From Albugo candida (lineage: Eukaryota; Oomycota; Peronosporomycetes; Albuginales), in contig JBDOQK010000004.1 in the NCBI GenBank assembly GCA_040437565.1, forward strand, positions 310,001 to 374,000: a DNA stretch of 64,000 nucleotides. The letters run 5' to 3'. The stretch's first letter is position 1, and each line of letters starts with the position of its first letter. The translations under genes were made by a program, and so were the position numbers. Below are positions 20,355 to 32,808 of the stretch, piece by piece. The notes below the pieces were generated by a model. It did no database searches, was not told the origin of the DNA, and was given only the letters and a program-made list of their open reading frames with translations.

Positions 20355-20884
20355 ATCTTGTATTTTTTTACTTTTTTCTCTTTTAATTCATGATCAATGC
20401 AATTGCTTTGCAATTTATTATCGTCAGTTTTTGGTCTCTTTTCAATCCTTGTGGTGAGATGTTGAAAGCGCTGCTGTAAAGCTGAAAACATCGGATGCTG
20501 CGCTGTAGACTTTGGGCGCTGCATTTTTGCTGCGGTGTAGTCGCGTGGCAGCTTTTTCAGGAATATGGAGCGAAATTAATCCCGATCCGTGTATATGAAG
20601 AACAAGCACAAATAAATCCTTTTGAAGCATCTTCATATCTTGAATTTCAGCAGTCCCCATGATCTCAATGTCTTCAGCGATGAAATCGTCTATTGCTTCG
20701 CTGAACTGAATCTGAAAACTACATAAGTTACCTCTATACACGCCATTTGAGCGTACGTCGTTCGACCAAATAACGACATGTGGTTCCTGAAGAGCTGCAT
20801 AATCAATTCAGAGCGCGCGACCCAACTGCTCGGTGTTTTGGCATACCTCCAAGGGCATGAAGACATTTCATACGATTTTTCAAA
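20355..20884. repeat. Duplicated contig end, copy B (right of gap)
   Basis: Partner of 19723-20254. It contains the 3' part of the minus-strand ankyrin gene. Confidence 0.9.
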
Positions 20885-21450
20885 TTCCTTTGCCCGTAAG
20901 CCGCAACGTCCACCGGCCGAAGACCGTTGGATAGTAGATTACTACATAAGACCGAAACTTACGCTCAATCGTGTAGATGGATCTACCAAAATCAACTTAT
21001 CAGCTCCCCGCTCGAGCATCAGCTGAACGATTGCATGCTGTCCGAAAAAAGAAGCTTGATACAGCGCGGTACTCTGCGAATGAATTGAACGTGATAGTGC
21101 TTCAGAACGATTAAGCGGATTCCGTCATGTGAACATGTAAACCTTTCCAGCGCCCTTACAGAACATAAAATTAAGCGAGTTTTATCAAATGTCAAGTCGT
21201 ACAAATAGCTATAAAGAGAGTGTAGGTGATGCGATAGAAAGTGAACATTGGTACTGCTACAAACCTTGATGTAAAGAGCATGCGGATATTTATCGATAAA
21301 CTCTCGAACTTTACTGATTTGATTCAGCTTGATGGCGTTATAGCAAGTGTTTATTTCGCTTGCTGAAATTCCCGCGTAACCAGATGAGGTTGCATTCGTC
21401 AGGACTTTTTCTCTTTGAGATTGACACCATGCTGGTAGTTTGCGCGACAT
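20690..21450 (-). CDS. Small ankyrin-repeat protein
   Basis: Three exons by phase: 21450-21265, 21073-20963, 20887-20690, about 164 residues. Exon 1 ends with NAIKLNQISKVREFIDKYPH and exon 2 begins STALYQASFFGQHAIVQLML followed by ERGAD, together the signature of ankyrin repeats. The 190-nt intron between them is long for this window. Exon 3 (SSCPWRYAKTPSSWVARS, LFRNHMSLFGRTTY) is less repeat-like. Just after MACIE lies a 20-nt GT...AG segment (20731-20712). If removed it would extend the frame to 20442, but differences between the two duplicate copies there mostly change residues, which argues for non-coding sequence. Ankyrin repeats bind proteins; no specific role can be given. Confidence 0.5.
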
Positions 21451-21539
21451 AAAGTCTCCCGATGCGCTGGAAAAAAAGCCAACGGCTAGATGTGTCTCAG
21501 ATGCAACGCTTCACGCAGTTTTAACAATGGCCACTTAAA

Positions 21540-22700
21540 GCTGTGAATGACGTCCGTCCATCGTGCAGTTCTTCGTCGAAAAAGTTATCTGGTTAGCGTG
21601 ACACGTACGCGACAAACTCCGAGGAATTGTACTGCTGGTTTCCTGTTTCATCTTCATCCAATTTCAGCGATAATAAAAGGTTTACGATTCAACTTGTTCC
21701 GTCTCGACGTGAATTTATATGTGGACGCAATTTTATTTGTTGGCCGTAAAAAGTTTCGTCGCAGAAACCTTCGTGTTGTGAATACAAAAAAGAGAGTTTG
21801 ACTTGTGTAGCCAGCCAGCAGTGCACCAAAAGCTTCAGTATCACTTGTCGATCTGTATGAGTAAACGCCACAGGTAGCACTTATGCTTGTTGAATCGAGG
21901 CCGTGCATAATGACTGCGTCAGATTCTCCAGCTCGAACGAAACCCGTGGACTCAAAACTTTGCTGAGCATCATAGATGATGTCTATTGGTTTGATCATAT
22001 CGAAAGGAAAGATTGCGAACATTAGAAACAAGCCTTCATTGTGTGGTATCGATCATGCTGACATACCAATGGCCAAAGCATTTTACAGACTCCTGAGGTC
22101 GTGTTATTCAGGACGAAACAAAAGAACACTGATCAGTTCAAGTAGGGCACTAAGTCCTGTTATTATAGTTGGCTCACTGTTTCTCCCATCCATATACATT
22201 TCTGATGACTTTCATTACACTGGTATGAGCAAAATGAAATATCTACGACAGACAACTTGTAATCGGATTCAAGACATCACTATCCCGGACTTCAGCAATT
22301 GAAAGGAACGAGTCAAACGGATCGGCTTGAACGCGAATATGAAAGAGACTGCAGTGAAGTCAGAAGAGTGGATATACCTGTATGAGGATACGAGCTCATG
22401 GTAGACGTCCAGCATGCAGCGCATATATCTTTTTGAGATATCCATACCTAGAAGTTCCTGGGCCTTGTCTTGGTTGCAGACCTCAGTGAGCACTCGACGT
22501 AGAAAAGAACGGAGGACGCTGCGACTTTGAGTATCATCGTGGCAAAAGTTGAGAGCGGTCTAATGGAAAGCATTGCAGAATGAAATCGGCAGGCTAAAAA
22601 GATGTTGGCGATCGGATATTCGTGCGTGTAACGATGTAGCCATCTATCTTCTGCGATGCAGCGGGATATCACGTAACATATATGGAATTATTAGAGGGAA
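21540..22700 (-). other. Possible decayed or multi-exon gene, unrecognised
   Basis: Minus-strand open segments with protein-like composition occur here. One (about 22560-22390) reads ALNFCHDDTQSRSVLRSFLR and SKRYMRCMLDVYHELVSSYR, bounded by ATTAG and a GTATAT donor. Another (about 22010-21800) reads PIDIIYDAQQSFESTGFVRA and DSTSISATCGVYSYRSTSD. I could not join them into one phase-consistent gene, and no family is recognised. It may be a remnant, or a gene with small exons that I missed. Confidence 0.25.
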
Positions 22701-25349
22701 GCAAGACTGCTTGATTCTACGTTTACGTACGACTCAGCTTTTCAGCACTTCTCTCCGCTTCCAATATTATACTTACTTACGTCGCAATCACTAACTACTT
22801 CATCTGCGCCACTATCATCGGCTTGGACGATCAACCTCTTTTGCTGCTACGTGACAAATGGCATGATTTCACGATGTACTTTGCTACCCACATGGACCAT
22901 TTTCACTTAGCTACCGTATGTGCATTCTGCGATAGTAACAGCTCTAAAAGGTGACGGCTTGAACAATGTCGTGAAAGTAAGTACATACCTGGGTGCTGTA
23001 CGCGATAAGATCTATACTTTTCATTCCCAAAAATCTACACAACTTGAGCTGATATCCAAGCTTCTTAAATAAGCCCTCAACCATTCAGAGAGCCATGAGC
23101 TCGATTAGCGCGAAAAGAAAATTGTGATAGGTTACTCAAATGATCTATCGATCCACATTCAAGCCCAAGTCACAATGCTTTGACTACGATGGTAACACAA
23201 TCCTCCAGTATCGGAAGTAATTAATGATGTTTAGAATGAACGCAACTAGAAGCTACGCAACAGTCTCTCCTCCGCTTTATGAGCGTAAAAGCTGGATTAC
23301 ATCGATAATAGAACCGCAAAATGGTCACAGCAGGTGTATAGACGAATATACATAGCAAGGTCGCTCACGATCTTTGCGCATAATTCCTTTCAAATTCGAC
23401 TATCAACTCGTCAGAGTCAGCATGCTTGTTCCATCTCTACCGCTAAACGTTTCTAGACCATGAGTACGACTCGAATGATCCTCCAATTTACGTCTCCCAA
23501 TAAACGTACCTTTCCAATACAGAACGGAGTCGGGTTTTTGGACAGAGACATAGGCAGACGCAAGGTAGATCTGGTACCCTGCAAGCCACATAAGGCCTTA
23601 ATATCGCTTTACTCAAAACCCAATCGCTACGTGATCTCCATTGCACTAACACGTTATGGATGGAAAGCACCGTATCTCCTTAGTAGCTTATGCGTCCTGC
23701 ATTATCGTTTCAAATACGCCATGATGTTTGCAGCCATAATGGGGAGCCGGATGGTAACGCTTCTCCATCTCTGTGTCTTTCTTAAGGAAAAGTATCACCT
23801 CATCGACCTCATTTGATTCCTAAAATGGATGTTAGCCGACCTGTTCTTACGACATCGAATACGAGACTCCCGGATGATGATGCGTGCATCAAGTCAACTT
23901 ACACTTTAACTCATTCACTGTCTAAGCCAAATAACTGAAGCGTAGCTTCAGCACAAGCACTGAGTATTCTCTGTCTTTTGGCATGACTCCTAACTCCCCA
24001 TATAAGTGGTAACAAGTAGAAAACTATTATGGAAACATAGGATTTGCCCGATATTTAATCATTTATTGCAGAAGATCCATGCAATTTTTCAAATGTACAC
24101 GACCACGAGTGCATTGAAATCGCTCAATCCGTGATCCAGACAGTGGTTGCGCAATGAGTTGTGCTTTGATACGAAAGACGATGATAAAGGGTGTCAGGCA
24201 TGTGAAGATTGTTTGCATTGCATTGCGTAAGCAATCCGCAACACGGAATTCAATGTTTGCTTTCTTATGCTCGACTTGTTGGATGATGTGGCCAAATTCT
24301 TGAGATTTCCTGGGAGAATGTCGCGTGGATTCTCATGCAAAATCGTATTTACAATTGACCGCACTAGGAAATTGCTTTGTATCTTCCCGCTTTATTACAG
24401 AAGGGATGTAATGCGCCCGCAAAAAGCACGTAAAGCGATCCCTGCTACTCCTACTGATATTTCCGCTAATTCAGCTAAATCCAATCAAGCTTATTACCAG
24501 ACATTCAACATGTATAGAGATCGCCAGTCTCACGGCACATTTTGGCTGAGTCTGGAAGATGAAAGTGCTATAATTTGCTAAGACTTTTTATCCCTACTTT
24601 GTAGTGAGTAAGGCTTATTATGCCGCATGACTTTTGGATCGATAAATAATACAAAGGGAGCATGATCTTTAAGGTTTGTCATATAAGTCTTGAAAATTCA
24701 GCATAGCAAGATTTATACAAGCAAGTCGTTGCGAAGGTACTTGGTATAACCAAAGGAGCATAATCAAGCTAACTTTCTTTATCCCTGCACAATCAATAAC
24801 GTAATCGTGTAGAATCGGGCACCGACATTCCGAGTTTACCGATCAAGTAGCGGATCACAGTCGACGGACTCAATAATGTGAAATTGCTGTTCGGAATCTC
24901 ACTCTGATGCATTGAGTCTCATGTGTCAGTACAAATGTTGAAGCTCCAACGTTGAGATCTCTTCATATATTGACGCTGATTGAGGTGCTATGTGATGGAG
25001 AGAGCCTCAAGATGTAACTTAACAAACGGAAACAATTCACTTAATCTGCCATACTAACGTTTTCACACTTGGAACGTATCCTGTGATCTGCCCGAAAACG
25101 AAGGGAAGTCATTATTGTCTTTCTTCGTTTCAACGTTGTACCAATACCTGGCTGGTAGACGTCCTGTACCGACCCGTGCGCCATTGTTCAAAAATTTTAT
25201 CCTACTATTACCTGATTCGTCCACAGAGACATTTGCATCGCATTTGTGGAAACATGATGCCACATAACATCGTCGAGCACTAGAAAGCGATCACACAAGT
25301 CGCTTCCAGCGGATTTCTCCTATCTCTTAGGACAGAGAGTGGTCGGGCG
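22701..25349. other. Gene-poor stretch, nothing recognised
   Basis: About 2.6 kb with only short open frames on both strands and no convincing protein motif. One 104-codon frame at 24267-24581 (+) has mixed composition but no recognised domain. Old repeat sequence is likely but not assignable by eye. Confidence 0.4.
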
Positions 25350-27350
25350 AGACAGCCTCTTTTTTGCACGAGCATCACCGGTATGGAAATTAGTTCCCTA
25401 TACTCCTCGTCGATCATCGCTTACCTAAGATTGAAGAGCTCCCTTGACTACACTAATCTTGAAGACCGAAACGCCTTGGTCAAAACGTGGGTCGTTATCA
25501 GCCGCGACTCAATACAGTCGGGTGTCAATAATTTTTTTAGCAACGTCTTAAAAAAAACCTTCACCACACACCGACGTGTTTAGCGCTAGAAATGCCGTTT
25601 TTTTCTTCCAGTTTCCGAGCAGCTGCCTGGTTGTCCTCGAACATTCATCACCGTGCGTTCGACCTTTTTAAGTAGTTCGCTCACCCCCACCAACCAGCAT
25701 CGCACATGAGAGGCTGACGTGAACTCGTCATCCATGGTGGAGAGTGACACTCAGATTTGCTACATGCAAAATTATAGAATTGATGCTCCATCAGAGGTAA
25801 TTGTTTATACAGTGACGAGCTTTCTGTAAGCTGGCAGAAAAGTCTATTTTGCAATTGAAGTACCTTTCGGATTCCGATGAGTAAATCGCATCTCTAATTT
25901 CATGCTCTTAGTCTTTTTTAATCATATTGCTGTCTATGATTCTGCAATGCAAAATGATGTCAGGACGCGTGTAATGCTAAATACGATAAGCTTAGCACAA
26001 CTGACTGCTTATTGAGTACGATCGGCTCATTCCTGGACGAATAAGAACACCTTTTAATCCCCCTAGTCCAGAAATTTCTCACTCGCGCCTTTTTGATCCA
26101 AATAGTATATGCTGTCTTACAGTGCCTCTGATGCTAGCAGGCTTTTCTTGCCAGATTTTCTAATCAAAAGTTGCCATTCCGTCAAAACATTTGCGTACCC
26201 GTATCAACTCAAACACCGTCACTCGCTAGTCATCAGCGGAAACGAGAACGATTGTTGCTCCTCCGCCATGATGCTTGAGGTGCAGGCACATGTTGATCAA
26301 GCAGCGAGCTACTAGCGTAACAAACAGGAGTGCTCTCCACAAACGACCGGCTTTACTCAATCCGTAAAGTGATTTCTTATTTATTCCAGCTTATCGTTCC
26401 AATCCACACCAAGGTGTTCTAGAACCCTTTCAACAATCATCGTGCCTTGTGAAATCGCCAGAAACACCTTCAGATGCTGCTGATCCTCATCTGACTTTAC
26501 TGATGCGTTGAGGATATCTCCTGCCTAGCTCGCCCTCTCCTTTGCAACGCAAGCGCCAGGATCATTTTTACCGTACTCAGTTCCATACCTACCGCAACTC
26601 TAATACCATAATCAACTTCGAAGTCTTTTCTGCTGCTACAAGCAACTAAATGTGCCTTAGAAAATTCGATTGCTCCATCGGCGTCCGCCTTGATCTTAAA
26701 ATGCTCTCAGTTGGAGTGGGTCTAGTAGGGTGACCCGTCTACCAGCCATGCTCCATTGCCGTCGAGCTCTTTCATCATTGCGATAACCCACTTCTCCTTG
26801 TGGCTCCTTTTTATGGCTTTTTTATAGTTTTCACTGTCTGGCTATCACACGGAATGTTCTCTTTCGATATTCTCACTGTCCTTTCTCACTGCCAGTTCGT
26901 CGTCTTTGCGTCCCACTGGTCTGGTACGGTATCGACAGCGCCTCCATAGCTTTTGTGTCCGCACCTCTTCGCTTTCTTTACCGATAACCTTCCTGTTTGG
27001 CTATTCGACAATTTCTCGCATGCTAGTCCGCCCCATCTTTGACGTCGGTTTGATGAACTCGTCTCAGCTGCGCGATCTATTCATTTGTTATTGTTTCCAC
27101 GTTTCTAATGTGGTAATTCAGCAAACCTATTTTCTCCGAAGAAATGTAAATCCGGTATTCCTCAACATCGTCACATGTACCGATCATCCTACCCTTCGTT
27201 TACGCTCTCCAAGCAAGTTGTATTTGGCGTTGCGATGCACCGTAAATGGTGGGATCAAGAACAGATGTTTTACTCACTTCTTGTACCGTCTCAAAAAGCA
27301 TTTCTTTGAGATGTAGGCCGTCCGTTACGTCACATCTAGCCAAGGTATGT
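25350..27350 (-). mobile_element. Ty1/copia retroelement fossil, broken
   Basis: On the minus strand, translated segments match copia-type pol: a reverse-transcriptase part (about 26.3-26.9 kb, with KIKADADG and a YGL-like motif) and an RNase H part ending near 25.4 kb. The element is heavily broken (well over ten disruptions) and looks old. No terminal repeats were identified by eye. It lies head to head with the next copia fossil. Confidence 0.65.
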
Positions 27351-27899
27351 AAAAATCCACAGTAAATTTTATCGTACTACGCACCGTGATAATAATGGCT
27401 CGATGTATCATTTGCACTTAATCACTGCTAGCCTGGAATGGCCATCTCGTTCATTTGCCGCGCATTTTCTGTTTCCTTTGAGAGAAGGTCCAGGTCCTGT
27501 AGTCGCCTCCTCTGTCAGTACTTTTGACATGAATTCGGCAATTGGAGTCGCGTTCATAAATACAAAGGAAAACTCAAACATTCAAGCCGCGACATCCTTA
27601 GTCTTGTTGGGAACATTATTTAATATTCCGAGTGTTGACCTACAAAGCTTAGCATATATCGGTTGCCCGGTCCATCTCGCAGAGTCATCGTTTCAAAGAG
27701 ATATCGGGTCACATACCAAAGGAGCGTGTAGTGGTGGTAACTCAGCATGCTTAGAATATTGAAACCCTGACTAATATTCAAGACCATGAATTGAGAAAAA
27801 TTTCGCATGGTACTGAAGATTAGGAGGAGCTTGATGGCAGCCATGTCGAGCACTCAACAAAGGCAGGTCGTCCGGATGGACACGTTACCGATACCTGAC

Positions 27900-29876
27900 A
27901 CGGTCAAGACGCGATGAAGTCGATAAGCCAAGTGATCAAGTTTACATTATTGAAATTTAAGACTTTGCCAGCACTACTATCAGAGAACCAGACCAAAGAA
28001 ACTACGGCGAGGCTATGAAGCTGTGAAAGTTGAGTGATCGGTGGCCATAAATATAGAGCTGAACCCTTTGGATGAAAATGGTGTGTGGAGAGTGATAATT
28101 CCACCTAAAGACTCACACGTTCTCCCCAATACGTGGGTTTTCAAGACGAAGATAGATGCTGATGGAAATGTAGAGAGATAAAATGCAAGTCTCGTTGTAT
28201 GTGGCAATGAAGAACTCTTTGGAATCGATCACACTTTGACTATCGCTGCGATAATGGAACTTGGAACCGTAAAGGTAATCTTTTTATCCTCGTCTATGGG
28301 ACGTACCGAATGCATATGTCAGGGCTGAAAGAGAAAGACGTTGACATATTCATGAGAGTGCCAAAGAGGAATGCAACTCGGCCAAGATATCTTAAATAAC
28401 ATGAAGTTGAGCATACCAAAGAGCTTATCTATTGTTATAGAAATCGCCGTATGGCCTGAAGCAGGCCGTAAGTCTAAGGAGCAAGCTATTGCAATCGAAG
28501 TGGTCGCCCTAGTATTCAAGCAGTGTAAAACAGACATGTGTATGCACATTAGAGATACCGATGGGAATGTTACGGTTGTTGGTGTGTATGTCGACGACTT
28601 GTTGGTCACCGGGACTTCAACCAATGTCGTTGGACAATTTTTTGACCGCATGGTGTCGTGAACAAGTTTCTGGGTTGACGTATAATGTTGGACACTGGGT
28701 CTGGTTAGATACTGGATGAAGAAGTGGCGTTCGACTTATTGTTAGAGGATCATAGTTTGAATTCTGCAAACGGGGTTCGGAACCAATTGGAGAAGAATGC
28801 AACGAAGAGGAAACGCAAGGTTCAGAATTGTAGGTTGCATTACCCGAAGGCGTGCTAGCAAGCATCAAGGCATTTCAGTCCCATTTTGGGAGTCTACCAT
28901 GGATAGCAAGATGCACTCACCCTGACATCTGTTTTGCAGTGCACCGCGCAACCAGGCAGACTCACACAAACCGACGATGGGGAAATGTAAATCGGCCAAG
29001 CCGATTTGCGCGATAATTCAAGGAGACGAAGTCGCTGAAGTTATGCGTCAACAGTACAAGCCAATCTGGGGACCCCATCCCATCAAGATCGAAAGCTGGA
29101 GCGACGCAGAATTTGCCGCGGACAAGTTGGATTGAAAGTCAGTGTCAGGATGCGTGCTGACGTTGGATGGTGCAGTGCTATCGTGGACATGTAAGAAGTA
29201 GACTGGTGTCTCGCTTAGCACTATGGAAGCGGAGTTCTTCGCTGAGTCGCATGGTGGTCGTGAGCTTCTAGGGCTGAGGGGATTGTTCGGTGCACTGGAC
29301 ATGAAAGTTTTCGAGCCGATGACCATGTGGATGAACAATCGAGCGGCGATCAAGCAACTGGTAAGCGAGAAAATTACCTCAAACGTGAAAACGTGTCGAC
29401 ATTCGTTTTAAGTTTATCTGTCACCACGCTCAGGCTGAGGTCGTGCAGCCAAGATTTATCAAGTCTGATGATATGACAGCGGATCTGTTGACGAAAGCAC
29501 TATCGCTACCAAGTATTTTGAACCTGCGTGGGATATTCAAGTTCAAGGCCATCCAGGATGACGTCGAGGAGGAGTGTTAGACGATACGATACTGTTTTCT
29601 GAAAGGTCGTCAAATACTGAGTTTGAAGTACAAGACCCATTACAAGTAAAGTCCGACCTCATCTGAACGGCTGGTTGGTGGCAACATGATATATGAGATG
29701 AAGAGCGACGGTCACCACGTGGTACCAGACGGACGTCATTTGAAGCGTGACATGGTCAGGTTTGTAATGCCGTTGCACATGCATGTTGTAGTGTTGACAA
29801 ACAAGGTTGATGCTAAAGATATTTTCCGCTTACTTCTACCTCTATTGCAACAAGTCAATATCAAATACATTTAACA
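27900..29876 (+). mobile_element. Ty1/copia retroelement fossil, broken, with probable 3' LTR
   Basis: Copia-type pol parts lie in order on the plus strand: reverse transcriptase (with the YVDDLL motif) and RNase H (with the S-TMEAEF type motif). A probable 3' LTR of about 302 bp follows, 29575-29876, starting TGTTAG and ending TTAACA. Pol has many disruptions (more than ten). The left boundary is uncertain and a matching 5' LTR was not found. The element is probably old. Confidence 0.7.
29575..29876 (+). repeat. Probable 3' LTR of copia fossil
   Basis: It begins TGTTAG immediately after the end of pol and finishes with TTAACA, so the ends form the short inverted TGTTA/TAACA pair usual for LTRs. 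A matching 5' LTR was not located by eye. Confidence 0.5.
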
Positions 29877-31541
29877 TGAACTTGACACTAAAAAGTGAGT
29901 ACAAAGTCTTCCAATTCAAATGATTGTTCTGCGGAGGAAAGATAGCTGGATTTTCTTTCCAGTCATCATGTTATCGAAATTCCTCTCATTTATATAGGGC
30001 ATCTAACTACTATTCCGTCGATGCTCTGCCATTTCATGCAGACCATCATTCTGCCAGTGGAAATGAAACTTTTTTCCCAACTGTTTAAGGTAGTATACGT
30101 GATTTCAATATAATTATATCTCGGCTTGCGTAAGAAGGTTTTTGCTTCAACTAGCACAAACGCAATAACTAGCACTAATAATCACGAGGAAGCCAGGTGA
30201 CGAAAAACGAAAAACAATCGAAGCAAGGTGCTGCCACTCAGCTACCTTCCTTTCAAGATCAATACAGTAATCAAGTAATTGCTCCCTTCTGTTACCTCGC
30301 ATTCGATAACTGAATGCAATCTTGTAGCAGTTGTAGTGAAGTCTTCAGAGGCGCTTTCCAATACACATCATCTCAATCGGGGCCACGCATGGATGAAGTA
30401 CAAAAGGTGAAACTATCACTTATCCTGGCACATGAGACTTGATCGCATCAAAGTTGTCTTCCAAAAACGAAATGCACACAAATTTATTAGTTTACTATGC
30501 TTTGTCAAGGAATCAGCACATGGTTTCTGCGACCGTGTGGCCAATCCTCTAGGGGTTCACCATTATTTGTGCGAGCATGCTGGAGCGCAGCAAGTACCTA
30601 TGCAATATTTGATCCAACGATCACAGCACTATCCTCCAATTTGACCACATTTAATGCCCAGATTAGATCTCACTTTCTGACACTAATTATTCTGATTGTA
30701 GCTTTTCTGCTGCCACCGGAGTACGTTTTCTTTTGCATATTGCATATAAGCCATCGCGTCTTGTGAATTTCGATTTGCGCCATAAAAGGATGAATTCCAT
30801 ACAAGAAAGCGATAAAAAAGTCTGCCACAGTTGGATCCGAGATGATGCCAGACATATAAGACTCACATCAAAGCGCAACTGGAGAAATGAATGATTTGAT
30901 AATATGAAGTCAAGAACCGTTGAGCAGGCTCAACATCGCGTCGGCTATCTTTTGCAATAACAGAGATCGTCGGTCGCTTGACCAGTACTCAGCTTACCGG
31001 GACAACACGCGTTCAGTTCACACTTTTACTACAGAAACGAAATATTCGGCGTGGAAAATGTCGATGACTATGATATTGTCCTTCACAGGTCAAAAATATG
31101 GCTACACGCGGCATCCTTGTTCTTGACTGTCCATTTTACTAATTCAAACTTTCTCCTCTGAAGCGGTACATGCACGTTGTTCTGGAAACTTGGTTATGCA
31201 CATGAGAGTCGCTTTATTTGGAAAATCTTGCGTTGATTTGACACGACATCTTTTATAGCATGATTTTAAACGACCAGTGCGTAAGTGAGTCTCTTTTGTC
31301 CAATGATCCGAATACTACTCGTAGCTGAATACGCCTGGAACTGCACACATTGTCTATTGTCTATAAGATTCGTGCTTGACCACTTCGGTTGTTGGCAAGA
31401 TGATATGTCGGATCCGTAGAGAGCTTGAGGGTTTTGTGACACAGGTTTAAATATCTTTGTGACTGTTCTGATTGCCACTATCCTTTTATCTCGTCGTATA
31501 GGCTTCAACCAGTTTGTTTATCACTTATAATCAAGCCTCAA
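29877..31541. other. Gene-poor stretch, nothing recognised
   Basis: About 1.7 kb with short open frames only (none over about 90 codons) and no recognised motif on either strand. Confidence 0.4.
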
Positions 31542-31855
31542 TGCTGCCATGACTTCTAAGCAACTCTATGTGATAGCCAGACGTATTTAGATCATTTTCA
31601 GATATTTGGTTGGTCACAACAGGTATAAGTCCAGATAGATTCGTGGTGTATTAGTGGTGGTTGTGTTCATACTTATTTGAAGTAACGTATGCTCGTTCCA
31701 CAGAACACGACACAGTAGCATGTTAATGTCACAGTAAGCACGTTATGTCTATTGTACGGAATAATCGTCTAACAAAGCGACAAGAAATCCCTCAGTAATG
31801 AGCAGATTCCCGAGTATATTGGACATGGCTGCCGTGAAATAAGCACTTGAACGTC
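31542..31855. repeat. Duplicated contig end left of gap 2
   Basis: A 314-nt block that recurs at 31956-32269, apparently without differences, on the other side of a 100-N gap. Best read as the same sequence at two unmerged contig ends. Confidence 0.9.
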
Positions 31856-31955
31856 NNNNNNNNNNNNNNNNNNNNNNNNNNNNNNNNNNNNNNNNNNNNN
31901 NNNNNNNNNNNNNNNNNNNNNNNNNNNNNNNNNNNNNNNNNNNNNNNNNNNNNNN
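31856..31955. other. Assembly gap (100 N)
   Basis: 100 N flanked by a 314-nt duplication. Confidence 0.95.
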
Positions 31956-32269
31956 TGCTGCCATGACTTCTAAGCAACTCTATGTGATAGCCAGACGTAT
32001 TTAGATCATTTTCAGATATTTGGTTGGTCACAACAGGTATAAGTCCAGATAGATTCGTGGTGTATTAGTGGTGGTTGTGTTCATACTTATTTGAAGTAAC
32101 GTATGCTCGTTCCACAGAACACGACACAGTAGCATGTTAATGTCACAGTAAGCACGTTATGTCTATTGTACGGAATAATCGTCTAACAAAGCGACAAGAA
32201 ATCCCTCAGTAATGAGCAGATTCCCGAGTATATTGGACATGGCTGCCGTGAAATAAGCACTTGAACGTC
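31956..32269. repeat. Duplicated contig end right of gap 2
   Basis: Partner of 31542-31855. Confidence 0.9.
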
Positions 32270-32808
32270 ATAAAAAGACGTGACTTTCGGAGCACGACTG
32301 AATTGTGTTTGGGTTCATACTTGGTATATTTGTTACTGCATGCGATCGAAACCAGAACGCAAATCTCTAACAAAATGCATAGTACTGTGACAGCTGTAGA
32401 CAAGATCGAAGGCTAAAATGGTCTCCCCGGCTTCACTAACTTCACGTAGAGCTATGCAGAGACAGTTTGTAGTGAGCGGAGCTATGTCGTCCGACTCTTA
32501 ATGCAACACGAGTGCTTTGGTATACTGTACCAACTTGCGCACGGTTCCTTTGTTATGTAAAAAGCAGGACCTACCCTACCTGAACCACAGTCCTTTCCAT
32601 TCTTTTACTGTTTGTCGTACTTAGTGAGAGAATACCATGAATAAGATCTGTAAAATTGGAATCCACAAAATATTCAAAGTAGTCAAGCATTGGCAGCTTA
32701 GATTCACGTGCGACCGGCTAATTAATTATAGATACACAAAATACTTGTGAGACGACATATTTTACATCAAATTGAATGTGCTAGACGCAGTGATTTTATT
32801 ACAACATC
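32270..32808. promoter_or_regulatory. Upstream region of CCT-motif gene
   Basis: About 540 bp without a recognised gene, directly upstream of the CCT-motif gene; the promoter is probably here. No specific element is assigned. Confidence 0.25.

Noticed and set aside
20442-20741. A 99-codon minus-strand frame as a separate gene
   Set aside because: Between the two duplicate copies most differences in it change residues, and it lacks an ATG; more likely 3' untranslated sequence of the ankyrin gene.
28319-28651. A 110-codon minus-strand frame
   Set aside because: It is antisense to the reverse-transcriptase part of the plus-strand copia fossil.
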